A stretch of DNA of 62,930 nucleotides from Streptomyces sulphureus DSM 40104 (GTDB taxonomy: Bacteria > Actinomycetota > Actinomycetes > Streptomycetales > Streptomycetaceae), in assembly GCF_000381025.1 (NCBI RefSeq), contig NZ_KB905831.1:1-62930 (forward strand), written 5' to 3'. A program made the translations under genes and the position numbers. The notes below the pieces were generated by a model. The model made no database searches. It was given only the letters and a program-made list of their open reading frames with translations, and had not been told where the DNA came from. This document shows, piece by piece, positions 34,152 to 42,666 of the stretch (its first letter is position 1; every line of letters begins with the position of its first letter).

Positions 34152-35585
34152 ATGCCCGACGGGCGCCCCAACATCGTCTTCATCATCACCGACCAGCAGC
34201 GCTTCGACACGATCGCGGCGCTCGGCCACGAGCACGCCCTCACCCCGAACCTCGACCGCCTCGTCCACGAGGGGACCGCCTTCACCCACACCTACGTCAC
34301 CGCGCCCTCCTGCGCCCCCTCCAGGGCGAGCCTGTTCACCGGCCTCTACCCGCACAGCAACGGCGTGCTCAAGAACAACGACCCGTGGAGCCACTCCTGG
34401 GTCGAGCTCCTCGCCGCCGACGGTTACCGGTGCGCCAATGTCGGCAAGATGCACACCTTCCCCTACGAGACGTCGATCGGCTTCCACGAACGTCACGTCG
34501 TGGAGAACAAGGACCGCAGCAATCCGACCCTCCCGTTCTTCCTCGACCAGTGGGACAAGGCGTTCTGGGCCCGCGGGCTCGTCAAACCGGACCGGGCGAC
34601 CAAGTACCGTGCCATGCCCGACTACCAGGACCGCCTCGGCGCCTACGTGTGGGAGGCCCCGGACGACCTGCACGCCGACAACTTCATCGGCGGCCTCGCG
34701 ACACTCTGGCTCGACCGCTACCCGGGCGAGGAGCCCTTCTTCCTCCAGGTCGGCTTCCCCGGGCCGCACCCGCCGTACGACCCCACGGAGGAGCACCTCG
34801 CGCGCTTCGACGACATCGAGATGCCGCTGCCCGTCAACTCGCAGGCGGACATGGACAGTCAGCCCCACGCACTGAAGGACCTCAGGCGCGACAACCTGGA
34901 GGTCGACCACGACGGGATCGTGCATCTGGAGAACCCGACCGACGAACAGGTGCTCCGCCAGCGGAAGCACTACATGGCGAACATCTCCATGATCGACGAA
35001 CAGGTCGGCTTCCTCATCGAGGCGCTGGAGCGGCGCGGTGCTCTCGACGACACGGTCATCATCTTCACCTCGGACCACGGCGACTGCCTCAACGACCACG
35101 GCCACATCCAGAAGTGGTCCATGTACGAACCCAGCGTGCGGGTCCCCGCGCTCGTGCGCGGCCCGGGCGTGGTGCAGGGGCAACTTGTGGACGGGCTCAC
35201 CTCGATGATGGACCTCGGCCCGACGGTGCTCCAGCTCGCCGGTATCGAGCCGCCGGAGTGGATGGAGGCCGAGTCCCTGCTCCCCGCGCTGCACGGCGAG
35301 CCCTGGGCGGGACGCGAGTACGCCTTCTCCGAGCACGCCAGGGACATGATCCTGCAGGCGACGGCCCTCATGACGATGGTGCGCGACGCCAACATGAAAC
35401 TCGTCGAGTTCATCGACTCCGACGAGGGCCAGCTCTTCGACCTGGAAGCCGACCCGCGTGAGGAACACAACCTCTGGGACGATCCGAAGTTCGAGGCGCA
35501 CCGACGCCGCCTCTCCGGGGTCATCGCACGCTGGCGCGGAACGAGCCAACTGCGCACCGCCCCGTGGAGCGAGCAGTTCCGCTGA
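34152..35585 (+). CDS. Type I sulfatase (formylglycine-dependent)
   Basis: The 477-residue sulfatase has the activation motif CAPSRASLFTGL (Cys54), which FGE converts to formylglycine. Metal ligands are in NIVFIITDQQRFD (N-terminus) and IFTSDHGDCLNDHG. KMHTFPYETSIGFH and the late KWSMYEPSVRVPALVRGPG also match the arylsulfatase/iduronate-sulfatase fold. No signal peptide is visible, so it should act on an imported sulfate ester in the cytoplasm. Substrate is unknown. It is downstream of the MFS porter and next to galactonate genes, which suggests a sulfated sugar or sugar acid. AAGGAG lies before the ATG. Confidence 0.92.
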   Translation: MPDGRPNIVFIITDQQRFDTIAALGHEHALTPNLDRLVHEGTAFTHTYVTAPSCAPSRASLFTGLYPHSNGVLKNNDPWSHSWVELLAADGYRCANVGKMHTFPYETSIGFHERHVVENKDRSNPTLPFFLDQWDKAFWARGLVKPDRATKYRAMPDYQDRLGAYVWEAPDDLHADNFIGGLATLWLDRYPGEEPFFLQVGFPGPHPPYDPTEEHLARFDDIEMPLPVNSQADMDSQPHALKDLRRDNLEVDHDGIVHLENPTDEQVLRQRKHYMANISMIDEQVGFLIEALERRGALDDTVIIFTSDHGDCLNDHGHIQKWSMYEPSVRVPALVRGPGVVQGQLVDGLTSMMDLGPTVLQLAGIEPPEWMEAESLLPALHGEPWAGREYAFSEHARDMILQATALMTMVRDANMKLVEFIDSDEGQLFDLEADPREEHNLWDDPKFEAHRRRLSGVIARWRGTSQLRTAPWSEQFR

Positions 35586-35684
35586 GGCCACCGGCCTGTA
35601 CGGCGGATGAGCGCGACGACTTCGGCGGCGTGGGCGAGTCGGCGCAGACCGCTCACCGGCGCCCGGGGACTTGCGGCCGGCTTG

Positions 35685-36887
35685 CTACACGCGCTCCGGC
35701 GGACGCCAGTCGGCGATTCCGTCGAGCGCACGGAGCATGAGAGCGGGGGCCAGGCGGCCGACGAGGGCGAACGCGGCGTTGCGCAGGGCGCAGGCCGGTG
35801 CGCTGGTGAGCGTCGTCGTCCGCGCGGCGCGGGCCGACTGTTGCACGATCTTGGTCGTGCGGGGTAGGCGCAGCCGGGTGTAGGAGGCCGGCGTGAGGGT
35901 GATGTTCTCGGCGGGGTCGGCGAGTTGCCCGAGTACGACGGCGTCCTCGATGGCCTGGTTGCCGCCTTGGCCCATGCTCGGGGTCATCGGGTGCGCGGCG
36001 TCGCCGAGCAGGACCACCCGGCCGTGGTGGTGGGCGGGAAGGGGCGCGGCGAGGTGGTGGACGTCGTTGCGCAGGACCGCTCCCTGCGGCAGCGTCTCGA
36101 GGAGTTGCGGCACGGGCGGGTGCCAGGCGGAGAACAGGCGCCGCAGCATTGCGGGTTCGTCGTCGCGGGCGTGGTGCGCGGCAGGTTGGGCGGCGGCCGC
36201 GTAGGCGTAGACCCGTCCGTCCGGGAGGGTCTGGGTGCCCCACATCCGCCCGCGTCCCCAGGTCTCGTGCGGCTGGACTCCTCCGGGCGGGGCGTCGGTG
36301 AGGAAGCGCCAGGTGGTGAAACCCGCGTAGCGAAGGCCGGGATGGTCGGGGAACAGGGTCCGGCGGGTCGCAGAGTGGATGCCGTCGGCGGCGACGACGA
36401 GGTCGGCTTCGAGGGATTGCGCCCCGGCGGTCACGAGGGCGGGCCGCTCGGGGCCGCCCGGATCGGCGAGCACCGCTTTCGTGCCGGTGCGCAGTGCCGC
36501 GTGGGCCGGCAATCGGGAGCGCAGCAAGTCCACGAGGGCTGTGCGGGTCAACAAGACGAGGGGGTCCCCGAAACGCGCGCTGGTGCTGTCCCCGGTGATC
36601 GGTACCAGCCATCGGCCTGACGGCGCGCGCAGACCCCCACGTCCGGTCCAGGTCCGGAGGGCGCGCACGGCATCTCCGAGCCCGATGATGTCCAGGGCTC
36701 GCAGGGCGTTGGGAGCGAGGGAGATGCCCGCACCGACAGGTTCGAGTTCCGCGGCCTGTTCGAGGACGGTGACCGACCATCCGCGGTCGGCCAGGATCGC
36801 GGCCGCCGTCAGCCCGCCGACGCCGGCTCCGATCACCAGCGCCCGTGGGGAGCCCGACGTCCGCGAAGCTCCGTAAGGGATTCCCAT
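35685..36887 (-). CDS. FAD-dependent monooxygenase (aromatic hydroxylase family)
   Basis: The 400-residue flavoprotein is of the PHBH/salicylate-hydroxylase type. The N-terminal nucleotide fold is LVIGAGVGGLTAAAILADRGW, the middle has LVVAADGIHSATRR, and the second FAD motif is VVLLGDAAHPMTPSMGQGGNQAIEDA. It probably hydroxylates an aromatic or polyketide-like substrate, but no partner gene indicates which. The ATG at 36887 lies just after GAGGA. A GTG two codons earlier is also possible. It is convergent with the sulfatase gene and faces away from the MFS gene at 37316. Confidence 0.83.
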   Translation of the reverse strand: MGIPYGASRTSGSPRALVIGAGVGGLTAAAILADRGWSVTVLEQAAELEPVGAGISLAPNALRALDIIGLGDAVRALRTWTGRGGLRAPSGRWLVPITGDSTSARFGDPLVLLTRTALVDLLRSRLPAHAALRTGTKAVLADPGGPERPALVTAGAQSLEADLVVAADGIHSATRRTLFPDHPGLRYAGFTTWRFLTDAPPGGVQPHETWGRGRMWGTQTLPDGRVYAYAAAAQPAAHHARDDEPAMLRRLFSAWHPPVPQLLETLPQGAVLRNDVHHLAAPLPAHHHGRVVLLGDAAHPMTPSMGQGGNQAIEDAVVLGQLADPAENITLTPASYTRLRLPRTTKIVQQSARAARTTTLTSAPACALRNAAFALVGRLAPALMLRALDGIADWRPPERV

Positions 36888-37315
36888 CGTCACATCCTCA
36901 GGACGCCCCACTCTGACGAATCCGCAACCGGCGTACGGCAGACACCTGTTGCACAGATTCCTGGTGCACGAGTCCGCTGCCGCACATGACGACCGCCGAC
37001 GCGACAGACCGTATCGCCCCCGGCCGGACACCATCGCCCAACATACACACGACCTGCTGCGGGCAGGAACGCACCTGACGGCGGTGATCGAATCCGCCGC
37101 AGGGGCGGGACGAACGGTCCGTCACGTCGCATGAGCCGTGTCAATAACGTCCCGTCCCGCAACATCCAGCCGCGCCGCCTTCTTTTGTCATGGCCGACCA
37201 CGAAGAAACGGTCCTGGTAACCCAACTCGCCGGGAAAGGCTCACCGTGGCCCACCATGCTCCTCACTATGGTTTCCGCTGCCACACGTTTCGCGAAGCTT
37301 CGGCGAGGAGAATGC
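36888..37315. other. Long divergent intergenic region (428 bp)
   Basis: Between the monooxygenase and MFS genes there is no convincing gene. Composition is less GC-rich than the surroundings, consistent with promoters for both divergent genes. I found no clear operator palindrome. Confidence 0.5.
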
Positions 37316-38830
37316 ATGCACGAACAACCAAGCGATGCCGAGGACGACGTGGGCGGCGGATTCAGTGGGGAGCCGGAGCTGTCGCCGCAGCAACAGAAGC
37401 TTTCTGGTATCCCCGGCGATACGTCCCACTCCGCGAAGTGGAACATCTACCATGTGGCCTTGGTGTCCGCGCTGGGCGGACTACTGTACGGCTATGACAC
37501 CGGGGTCATTTCGGGAACCCTCGATCAGATCGCCCAGGATTTCGGGATCACGAATTCCTATGAGTTGTTCGGTGTCAGCATCCCCAACAACACCATCGAG
37601 CAGATGATCACCTCCTCGATTCTGCTTGGTGCCGTGATCGGCGCGCTCGCGGCAGGACCGTACACTGTGCGGTTCGGACGGCGGACCACGATCCTGACGG
37701 TCGCTGTGCTTTTCGCCGTCGGGGTGGTGCTTGCGGCATTGTCCCCCGAACCGCTCTCGCTCATCGGCAGTCGACTGCTGCTGGGTTTGGCGGTGGGTGG
37801 CAGCACCCAGACCATCCCTACCTACATCGCTGAACTCTCCCCTCCCGGTCGTCGCGGTGGTTTCGTCACCTTCTTCAATATGGCGATCGGCATCGGCATT
37901 CTGAGTGCGGCGATCGTGAACGCAGTATTCAGTGATGTCGCCTGGCACTGGAAGATCGTGGTAGCCGTCGTCCCCGCAGTCATTCTGATCATCGGCATCC
38001 TCACGCTGCCCGAGAGCCCACGCTGGCTCGTGCGGCATGAGTACATCGACTCCGCACGGAAAGTGCTGCGTTGGGTGCGACCCACTGGTCGGATCGCTGA
38101 CAGCGAGGTGCGTGATATTCAGGAAGTCCTGCGCAGGGAGAGCGAGGCCGAGGAGGGCCCTTGGCGGGCGCTCGGCGAGAAGTGGCTGCGTCCGGCGCTG
38201 ATCGCCGGAATCACGGTGGCGGTCTTCACTCAGATCACCGGACTCGAGATGATGATCTACTACACGCCGATCATCCTGACCGACGTGGGATTCGCGCCCT
38301 CGTTCTCGCTGGAGGCCAATGTCTACGTCGGCGTCGTGTACGTGGTGATGACGCTGATCGGCAAACTGCTGGTGGACCGCATCGGCCGCCGGCGTCTGAT
38401 GCTCATCATGCTGCCCGGCTCTGCGCTGTCGATCGCGCTGTTCGGCCTGCTCTTCATCGTCTCCGAGGACCAGCCCAACGGGTGGCTCGCGTTGGCGATG
38501 CTACTGGCGTTCATGTTGTTCCAGACCGGGGGTATTCAGGTCGTCGGCTGGCTGATCGGCTCCGAGGTGTATCCGCTGCGGATTCGTCCCGCGGCCACCG
38601 GTGTGCACGCTGCGGCACTATGGGCGTCGAACCTCGTCGTCACTTCCAGCGCACTCAGCCTGGTCAGTGCGCTTTCCCTGGGCGGGGCGATGCTGGTGTA
38701 CGCCATGTTGAACGTTCTCGCCTGGGTCGTCATCTTCTTCCGCGTGCCGGAGACCAAGGGGCGTTCGCTGGAGGCCATCGAGCAGGACCTGAAGCGCGGC
38801 GTCTTCTTGCCGCGGACGAAGACCTCATGA
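37316..38830 (+). CDS. MFS sugar porter with relaxed codon usage
   Basis: The 504-residue sugar-porter MFS protein has about 12 membrane segments. Signatures are LLYGYDTGVISGTL, RFGRRTTILT, PTYIAELSPPGRRGG, TLPESPRWLVRHEY, QITGLEMMIYYTPIIL, DRIGRRRLML, and FFRVPETKGRSLEAIEQDL. GAGGAG lies 5 bp before the ATG at 37316. The frame is open upstream but has no better site. It differs from neighbours in base use: codons such as ATT, GGT, CTG, TTG, AAT and TAT are far more frequent than in adjacent genes, which suggests horizontal origin. Substrate unknown. Confidence 0.85.
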   Translation: MHEQPSDAEDDVGGGFSGEPELSPQQQKLSGIPGDTSHSAKWNIYHVALVSALGGLLYGYDTGVISGTLDQIAQDFGITNSYELFGVSIPNNTIEQMITSSILLGAVIGALAAGPYTVRFGRRTTILTVAVLFAVGVVLAALSPEPLSLIGSRLLLGLAVGGSTQTIPTYIAELSPPGRRGGFVTFFNMAIGIGILSAAIVNAVFSDVAWHWKIVVAVVPAVILIIGILTLPESPRWLVRHEYIDSARKVLRWVRPTGRIADSEVRDIQEVLRRESEAEEGPWRALGEKWLRPALIAGITVAVFTQITGLEMMIYYTPIILTDVGFAPSFSLEANVYVGVVYVVMTLIGKLLVDRIGRRRLMLIMLPGSALSIALFGLLFIVSEDQPNGWLALAMLLAFMLFQTGGIQVVGWLIGSEVYPLRIRPAATGVHAAALWASNLVVTSSALSLVSALSLGGAMLVYAMLNVLAWVVIFFRVPETKGRSLEAIEQDLKRGVFLPRTKTS

Positions 38831-38989
38831 AAAGGGTGGTGCGCATGGCGGTGTCGTCGTCGGGCGCGGGCGAAGACAGGCGGAGTAGGCGATGTCCTTG
38901 GGTTCCATGAGGCTCGCCGTGCCAGTGGCCGGTGGTCCCAGCCCTCTCGCCGCCAGGGCCTGATCGGGCTGCCGCCCGCCCATCAAGCC

Positions 38990-39023
38990 GCCCCGCCGCA
39001 CGTCGACACACGTGCGGCGGGGC
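38990..39023. terminator. Bidirectional hairpin between MFS gene and siderophore half B
   Basis: A 13-bp perfect stem (GCCCCGCCGCACG at 38990-39002 with its complement at 39011-39023) closes an 8-nt loop. It lies between convergent genes and 12 bp from the binding-protein stop. Confidence 0.75.
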
Positions 39024-39034
39024 CCCGTTGACCG

Positions 39035-40009
39035 CTACTCCGCCATGCTCCCCTTGACGTCGGCGAGGACCGCACGCGCCGCGAGCGGGCCGCCGGCGCT
39101 GTTCCAGGCGGAGCCCTCCACGACGACGACGTGGTCGTCGCGTACGGCGTCGAGGCGGGTGAAGTTGCGGATGTCCTTCGCCTCCTTCAGTGCCTTCTCT
39201 CCGGACGCCCGGTCGTCGAGGGTGCCGAAGAAGAGCCAGTCGCCGTCGATGGTGCGGAGCTTCTCCAGACTGACGGGCTCGCTGTGGCCGAGGCTCTCGC
39301 CCTGCTGGTCCTTGGGGCGCTTCAGGCCGAGGGAGGCGAGCGTCGAGCCGACGTGGCCCTTGCCCTTGCCGACGACCGAGGGTGCCCCGTCCTGCCAGCG
39401 CACCACGCTGGTGACGGCCTCGGCGTTGTCCTCGAGGCCGTTCTTGGTCTCGCGTACGTCGGCGTCGAACTCCTCGATCCACTTCTGGGCCTTCGCCTTG
39501 TCGCCGAGGGCATCGGCCGTGGCGAGGAAGGACTTCTGCCAGTCCTCGTTGAGTTTCGCGGTGAGGACCGTGGGGGCGATCTGGCGGAGCTTGTCGGTGA
39601 CGCGCTTGGAGCCGGTCGTCTCGTCGAGGAGGATCAGGTCGGGCTTGAGAACGGCGAGCTTTTCGAGGTCGGGCTCGGCGACGGTCGCGACGACCTTCGC
39701 CTTGGCCGCCTTCTTCGCCAGGTAGCTGGAGACGCCCTGTTGGCCCCGTCCTGCGGTGGCGCCGACGGGCTGGTGGCCGAGGGCGAGCGCCGCGTCGAGA
39801 GTCGGCTCGCTGAGCGTGACGATCTTCTTCGGCTTCTCGGGGACCTCGGCCTTCTTCCCGTCGGCTCCTGTGACGGTGCGGGTGCCCGCGTCCGCGGCGG
39901 GCTTCGAGGACGAGGAGGACTCCTCGCCACCACAGCCGGTGAGGACGACGGCGCCCGCCAGTGCGGCGACGACGGCGGCTCTGCGGGTACGGGAGGCGGT
40001 AAGGGACAT
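39035..40009 (-). CDS. fepB: Ferric-siderophore ABC transporter substrate-binding lipoprotein
   Basis: The 324-residue binding protein of the FecB/FepB type has a lipoprotein signal: basic SRTRRAAVV, hydrophobic stretch, then lipobox LTGC with the lipidated Cys near residue 26. The mature part shows KIVTLSEPTLDAALALGHQPVGAT and LKPDLILLDE, the two-lobe layout of class III binding proteins. It should capture the ferric siderophore outside the membrane and pass it to the permeases at 49908-52060. It is last in the leftward glycosyltransferase-esterase operon, 33 bp after the esterase stop. Confidence 0.9.
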   Translation of the reverse strand: MSLTASRTRRAAVVAALAGAVVLTGCGGEESSSSSKPAADAGTRTVTGADGKKAEVPEKPKKIVTLSEPTLDAALALGHQPVGATAGRGQQGVSSYLAKKAAKAKVVATVAEPDLEKLAVLKPDLILLDETTGSKRVTDKLRQIAPTVLTAKLNEDWQKSFLATADALGDKAKAQKWIEEFDADVRETKNGLEDNAEAVTSVVRWQDGAPSVVGKGKGHVGSTLASLGLKRPKDQQGESLGHSEPVSLEKLRTIDGDWLFFGTLDDRASGEKALKEAKDIRNFTRLDAVRDDHVVVVEGSAWNSAGGPLAARAVLADVKGSMAE

Positions 40010-40042
40010 GAGTGCTTGCTCCTGCGGAAGTAGAAGGATCGT

Positions 40043-41392
40043 TCAGAAGGTGTGGAGCGCGGCGAGGCCGTCGGCGAGCGCACCGCTCCAACAGGTGTAG
40101 TCGTGGCCGCCGTTGAACTCGGTGAGCACCGTCGGGTAGCCGCGTGAGTCGAGGCGGGTCAAGAGTTCGCGCACCATGGTGGCCATCGCCCCCTCGTGCA
40201 GCCCGACGTCCAGGCGCACCCGCAGGCCCTCGCGGACGGGCAGTTCGGCGAACCGGCGGCTCATCCACTGCTCGCCGGTGTCCATCTTCGACGGGATGCC
40301 CGGCCCGATGTCGGGGCGCCACCACAGCGAGGGGGACTGTGCGACGACGTTGCCGACGCGGTGGGTGCGTTGCTCCAGCCCGACGTGGAGCGCGCCCAGC
40401 CCGCCGAGGCTCTGCCCCGCGACGGTGGTGCGGCGCGGGTCGGCGCAGAGCGGCCAGCGGGCGGCGGCCCAGGGGAGCAACTCCTCGGTGAGGAAGTCCG
40501 TATAGGGCTGCCGGCCGCCGAACTCCCGCATGCGCGTGGCGTTGTCGACGGCGTCGGGGGCGAGGACGACGAGCGGGCGGACGGCGCCGTCGGCGTGCAG
40601 GTTGTCGAAGAGGTTCTCGGCGGCGAGTTGCCCGAACCACATGTCGCCGTCGAGGAGGAGGAGTACGTCGGCGCCGTCCGGTGCCTCGGCCGCGGTCGGG
40701 GGCAGGTAGGCCCACACGTCGCGGGTGGCGCCGAGCGCCTCGGAGCTCAGGCGGTGCCGCTGCACCTCGCCCCGCGGCACGCCGTCGCGCCGGCCGGCCC
40801 ACGGCTGCGGAGGTGCCTCGGGGAGCGCGAAGACGGAGCCGGGCGGGCCGTGCCAACGGGTGGCGATCGTACGGGGGTTGAGCGGGTCGCCGACGGCCTC
40901 GGCGGCGAGCGCGCGGAGCCGGTCGTGCGTGAGGTCGGCCGCGTCCTCCGTGGCGGCGACGCGGTAGGAGCCCCGGTGGTCGGCGCGCAGCCGGTAGGTG
41001 AAGTGCCAGACGTCCGTGCCGTCGAGGTGTTCCATCAGCCCCGAGGTGTAGTCGCCGCGGTCGATGAGCCGGTTGGCGAGGAGCAGCACCGCGCCCGTGG
41101 TGCCGCCGCCGCGCCAGAGGAACGTGACGGCCCGGTGGTGCGGCTCGTTGGGGAGCGGCTCGATGAGCGGGGTGCCCGACGTGCGCACCTCGGCCCAGAA
41201 GCGGTCGAGCGCGGCGGCGCGCGCGTCCGGGCCCGACAGCTCGTCGAGGTCGCGCGCGAGGCGCGCGACACGGGGGCTGCGGGCGCGGGCCGGTGCCGCG
41301 GGGTGGCCTGCTCCCGTGCCGCGGGCGGGTTCGGCTGTGCCGTAGGGGACGGAGTCGGGGGATGCGGTCGCCTGCGGAGGGTGGGCGTTCAT
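40043..41392 (-). CDS. fes: Ferric-enterobactin/salmochelin esterase (Fes/IroD family)
   Basis: The 449-residue esterase should cleave the serine trilactone of the imported ferric siderophore to release iron. An N-terminal Fes domain (about residues 60-200: VTFLWRGG, DVWHFTYRLRADHRGSYR, DPLNP) is followed by an esterase-D-like hydrolase domain with DVWAYLPP, LLLDGDMWF, the nucleophile AGQSLGGLGALH and the late His in GGHDYTCW. This is the domain order of Fes and IroD. No signal peptide is seen, so it is cytoplasmic. The ATG overlaps the glycosyltransferase stop by 4 bp, which ties hydrolysis to glycosylation. Confidence 0.92.
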   Translation of the reverse strand: MNAHPPQATASPDSVPYGTAEPARGTGAGHPAAPARARSPRVARLARDLDELSGPDARAAALDRFWAEVRTSGTPLIEPLPNEPHHRAVTFLWRGGGTTGAVLLLANRLIDRGDYTSGLMEHLDGTDVWHFTYRLRADHRGSYRVAATEDAADLTHDRLRALAAEAVGDPLNPRTIATRWHGPPGSVFALPEAPPQPWAGRRDGVPRGEVQRHRLSSEALGATRDVWAYLPPTAAEAPDGADVLLLLDGDMWFGQLAAENLFDNLHADGAVRPLVVLAPDAVDNATRMREFGGRQPYTDFLTEELLPWAAARWPLCADPRRTTVAGQSLGGLGALHVGLEQRTHRVGNVVAQSPSLWWRPDIGPGIPSKMDTGEQWMSRRFAELPVREGLRVRLDVGLHEGAMATMVRELLTRLDSRGYPTVLTEFNGGHDYTCWSGALADGLAALHTF

Positions 41393-42534
41393 CGGGTTCT
41401 TCCCTGCGTCAGGGCGAGTTGGACGAGTCGGCCGACGGTCTCGGCGGGGCTGGGCATCGCGGCCATCTCGGCTGCGGTCTCCCGGGCGGCGTCGACGAGG
41501 GCCTCGTCCGTGAGGAGTCGCTCGACGAGCGCGGGGGTGAGGTCGTCCGGGCCGTCGGGGACGAGTCCGCAGCCCCGGTCGCGTACCGCGGCGGCGTTGG
41601 CGGGGCGGTCGGCGCCCTCGCCGAGGACGATCTGCGGGAGCCCGGAGTCGAGCGCGGTGAGGGTGGTGCCTGCGCCACCGTGGTGGACGACGGCGTCGGA
41701 GGCGTCGAGAAGCGCGCCGAGCGGAATCCAGTCGACGGTGCTGACGTTCTCGGGCAGTTCGCCGAGCGCGGCGACGTCGGCGCCGCCGAGCGCGAGGACG
41801 AACTCGGCGTCGAGGCGGCGGGCGGCCTCGACGACCCACGCCACAGGCGAGACGCCGTCGACGACGGGCCGCACAGTGCCGAGCGTGACGGCGACCCTCG
41901 GCCGCCGCCGCGGCGCGAAGAGCCAAGGGGGCAGCGCAGCCCCGCCGTTGTAGGGCACGTACCGCATCGACCAGCGGCGCGGTTCGTCGGTCGTGGTCAT
42001 GCTGGGCGGCGCGACGTCGAGCCAGGCGGCGACCGGCTCGGGTCCGTCGAGGCCGTGGCGTTCGTAGCCCCCGGCGAGCGCGTCGTTCATCATCGCGACG
42101 TGGGCTCCGGTGTGCCCGAACCCGACGGCGTGCAGTACGGAGGGCAACCCGAGGCGGGCGGCGACGAGTTGGCCGACGACGCCGTTGGGCGTGTGGACGA
42201 CGAGGTCGGGCCGCCACTCCTGCGCGACCTGCACCATGCGGTCGGCCATCTCGTCGCTGAAGAAGGAGAAACCGCGGCCCTTGGCGGGGCGGCCTGCCTC
42301 GCCGGGCGAGGGCGGTCTTCCCTGCCGCTTCTTCTCCATCTCGGCGTAGCGGGCGTCGGGATCGATGCCGGGGGCGCAGTCGACCGCCAACAGCCCTGCC
42401 TCCGTGGTGCGTTCGACGGCGGCGCCGCACGTGCCGACGAGGACGTCGTGTCCGGCGGCCCGGAACGCCTGGGCGAGCGGGACCATCGGGTACAGCAGCC
42501 CGAAGAACGGCGGTCCTGCCAACAGTACGCGCAT
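41389..42534 (-). CDS. iroB: IroB-like glycosyltransferase of catecholate siderophores
   Basis: The 381-residue GT-B enzyme resembles IroB, which C-glucosylates enterobactin to salmochelin. Shared stretches as I remember IroB are GPPFFGLLYP, SLAQAFR-like LAQAFRAAGH, FSFFSDEMAD, VGFGHT, YVPYNGGA, VDWIPLG, HHGGAGTTLTAL and GEGADRPANA. The N-terminal 70 residues align without a gap. Residues 60 and 65-67 (Glu and His-His-Glu in IroB, reported as catalytic) read Asp and Glu-Met-Glu here. The sugar donor may therefore differ, and a complete dTDP-rhamnose pathway is encoded in the divergent operon. It is first in the operon GT-fes-fepB, about 110 bp from the shared iron box. Confidence 0.82.
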   Translation of the reverse strand: MRVLLAGPPFFGLLYPMVPLAQAFRAAGHDVLVGTCGAAVERTTEAGLLAVDCAPGIDPDARYAEMEKKRQGRPPSPGEAGRPAKGRGFSFFSDEMADRMVQVAQEWRPDLVVHTPNGVVGQLVAARLGLPSVLHAVGFGHTGAHVAMMNDALAGGYERHGLDGPEPVAAWLDVAPPSMTTTDEPRRWSMRYVPYNGGAALPPWLFAPRRRPRVAVTLGTVRPVVDGVSPVAWVVEAARRLDAEFVLALGGADVAALGELPENVSTVDWIPLGALLDASDAVVHHGGAGTTLTALDSGLPQIVLGEGADRPANAAAVRDRGCGLVPDGPDDLTPALVERLLTDEALVDAARETAAEMAAMPSPAETVGRLVQLALTQGRTR

Positions 42535-42643
42535 GGTGGGTGTTTCCTCCTCGGCTGGGGACGGCCTGAGGCGTCCCGGAACGCTCGCGGGAGTTCCGGG
42601 GTCTCTGTGCCCGAGGTCACGCCCCGCAGGTGGCATGTTGTAC

Positions 42644-42662
42644 TTAGGTAAGCCTAAGCTAA
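42644..42662. promoter_or_regulatory. Iron box controlling both operons of siderophore half B
   Basis: TTAGGTAAGCCTAAGCTAA matches 17 of 19 positions of the DmdR1/IdeR palindrome. It lies 109 bp before the glycosyltransferase start and only 4 bp before the GTG of the exporter gene. A repressor here would block both divergent operons. Confidence 0.85.
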
Positions 42663-42666
42663 TCAT

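Noticed and set aside
36890..37225. Minus-strand 111-codon ORF between the monooxygenase and MFS genes
   Set aside because: No ribosome site and no domain. It covers the expected divergent promoter region, and its codon bias is poor.
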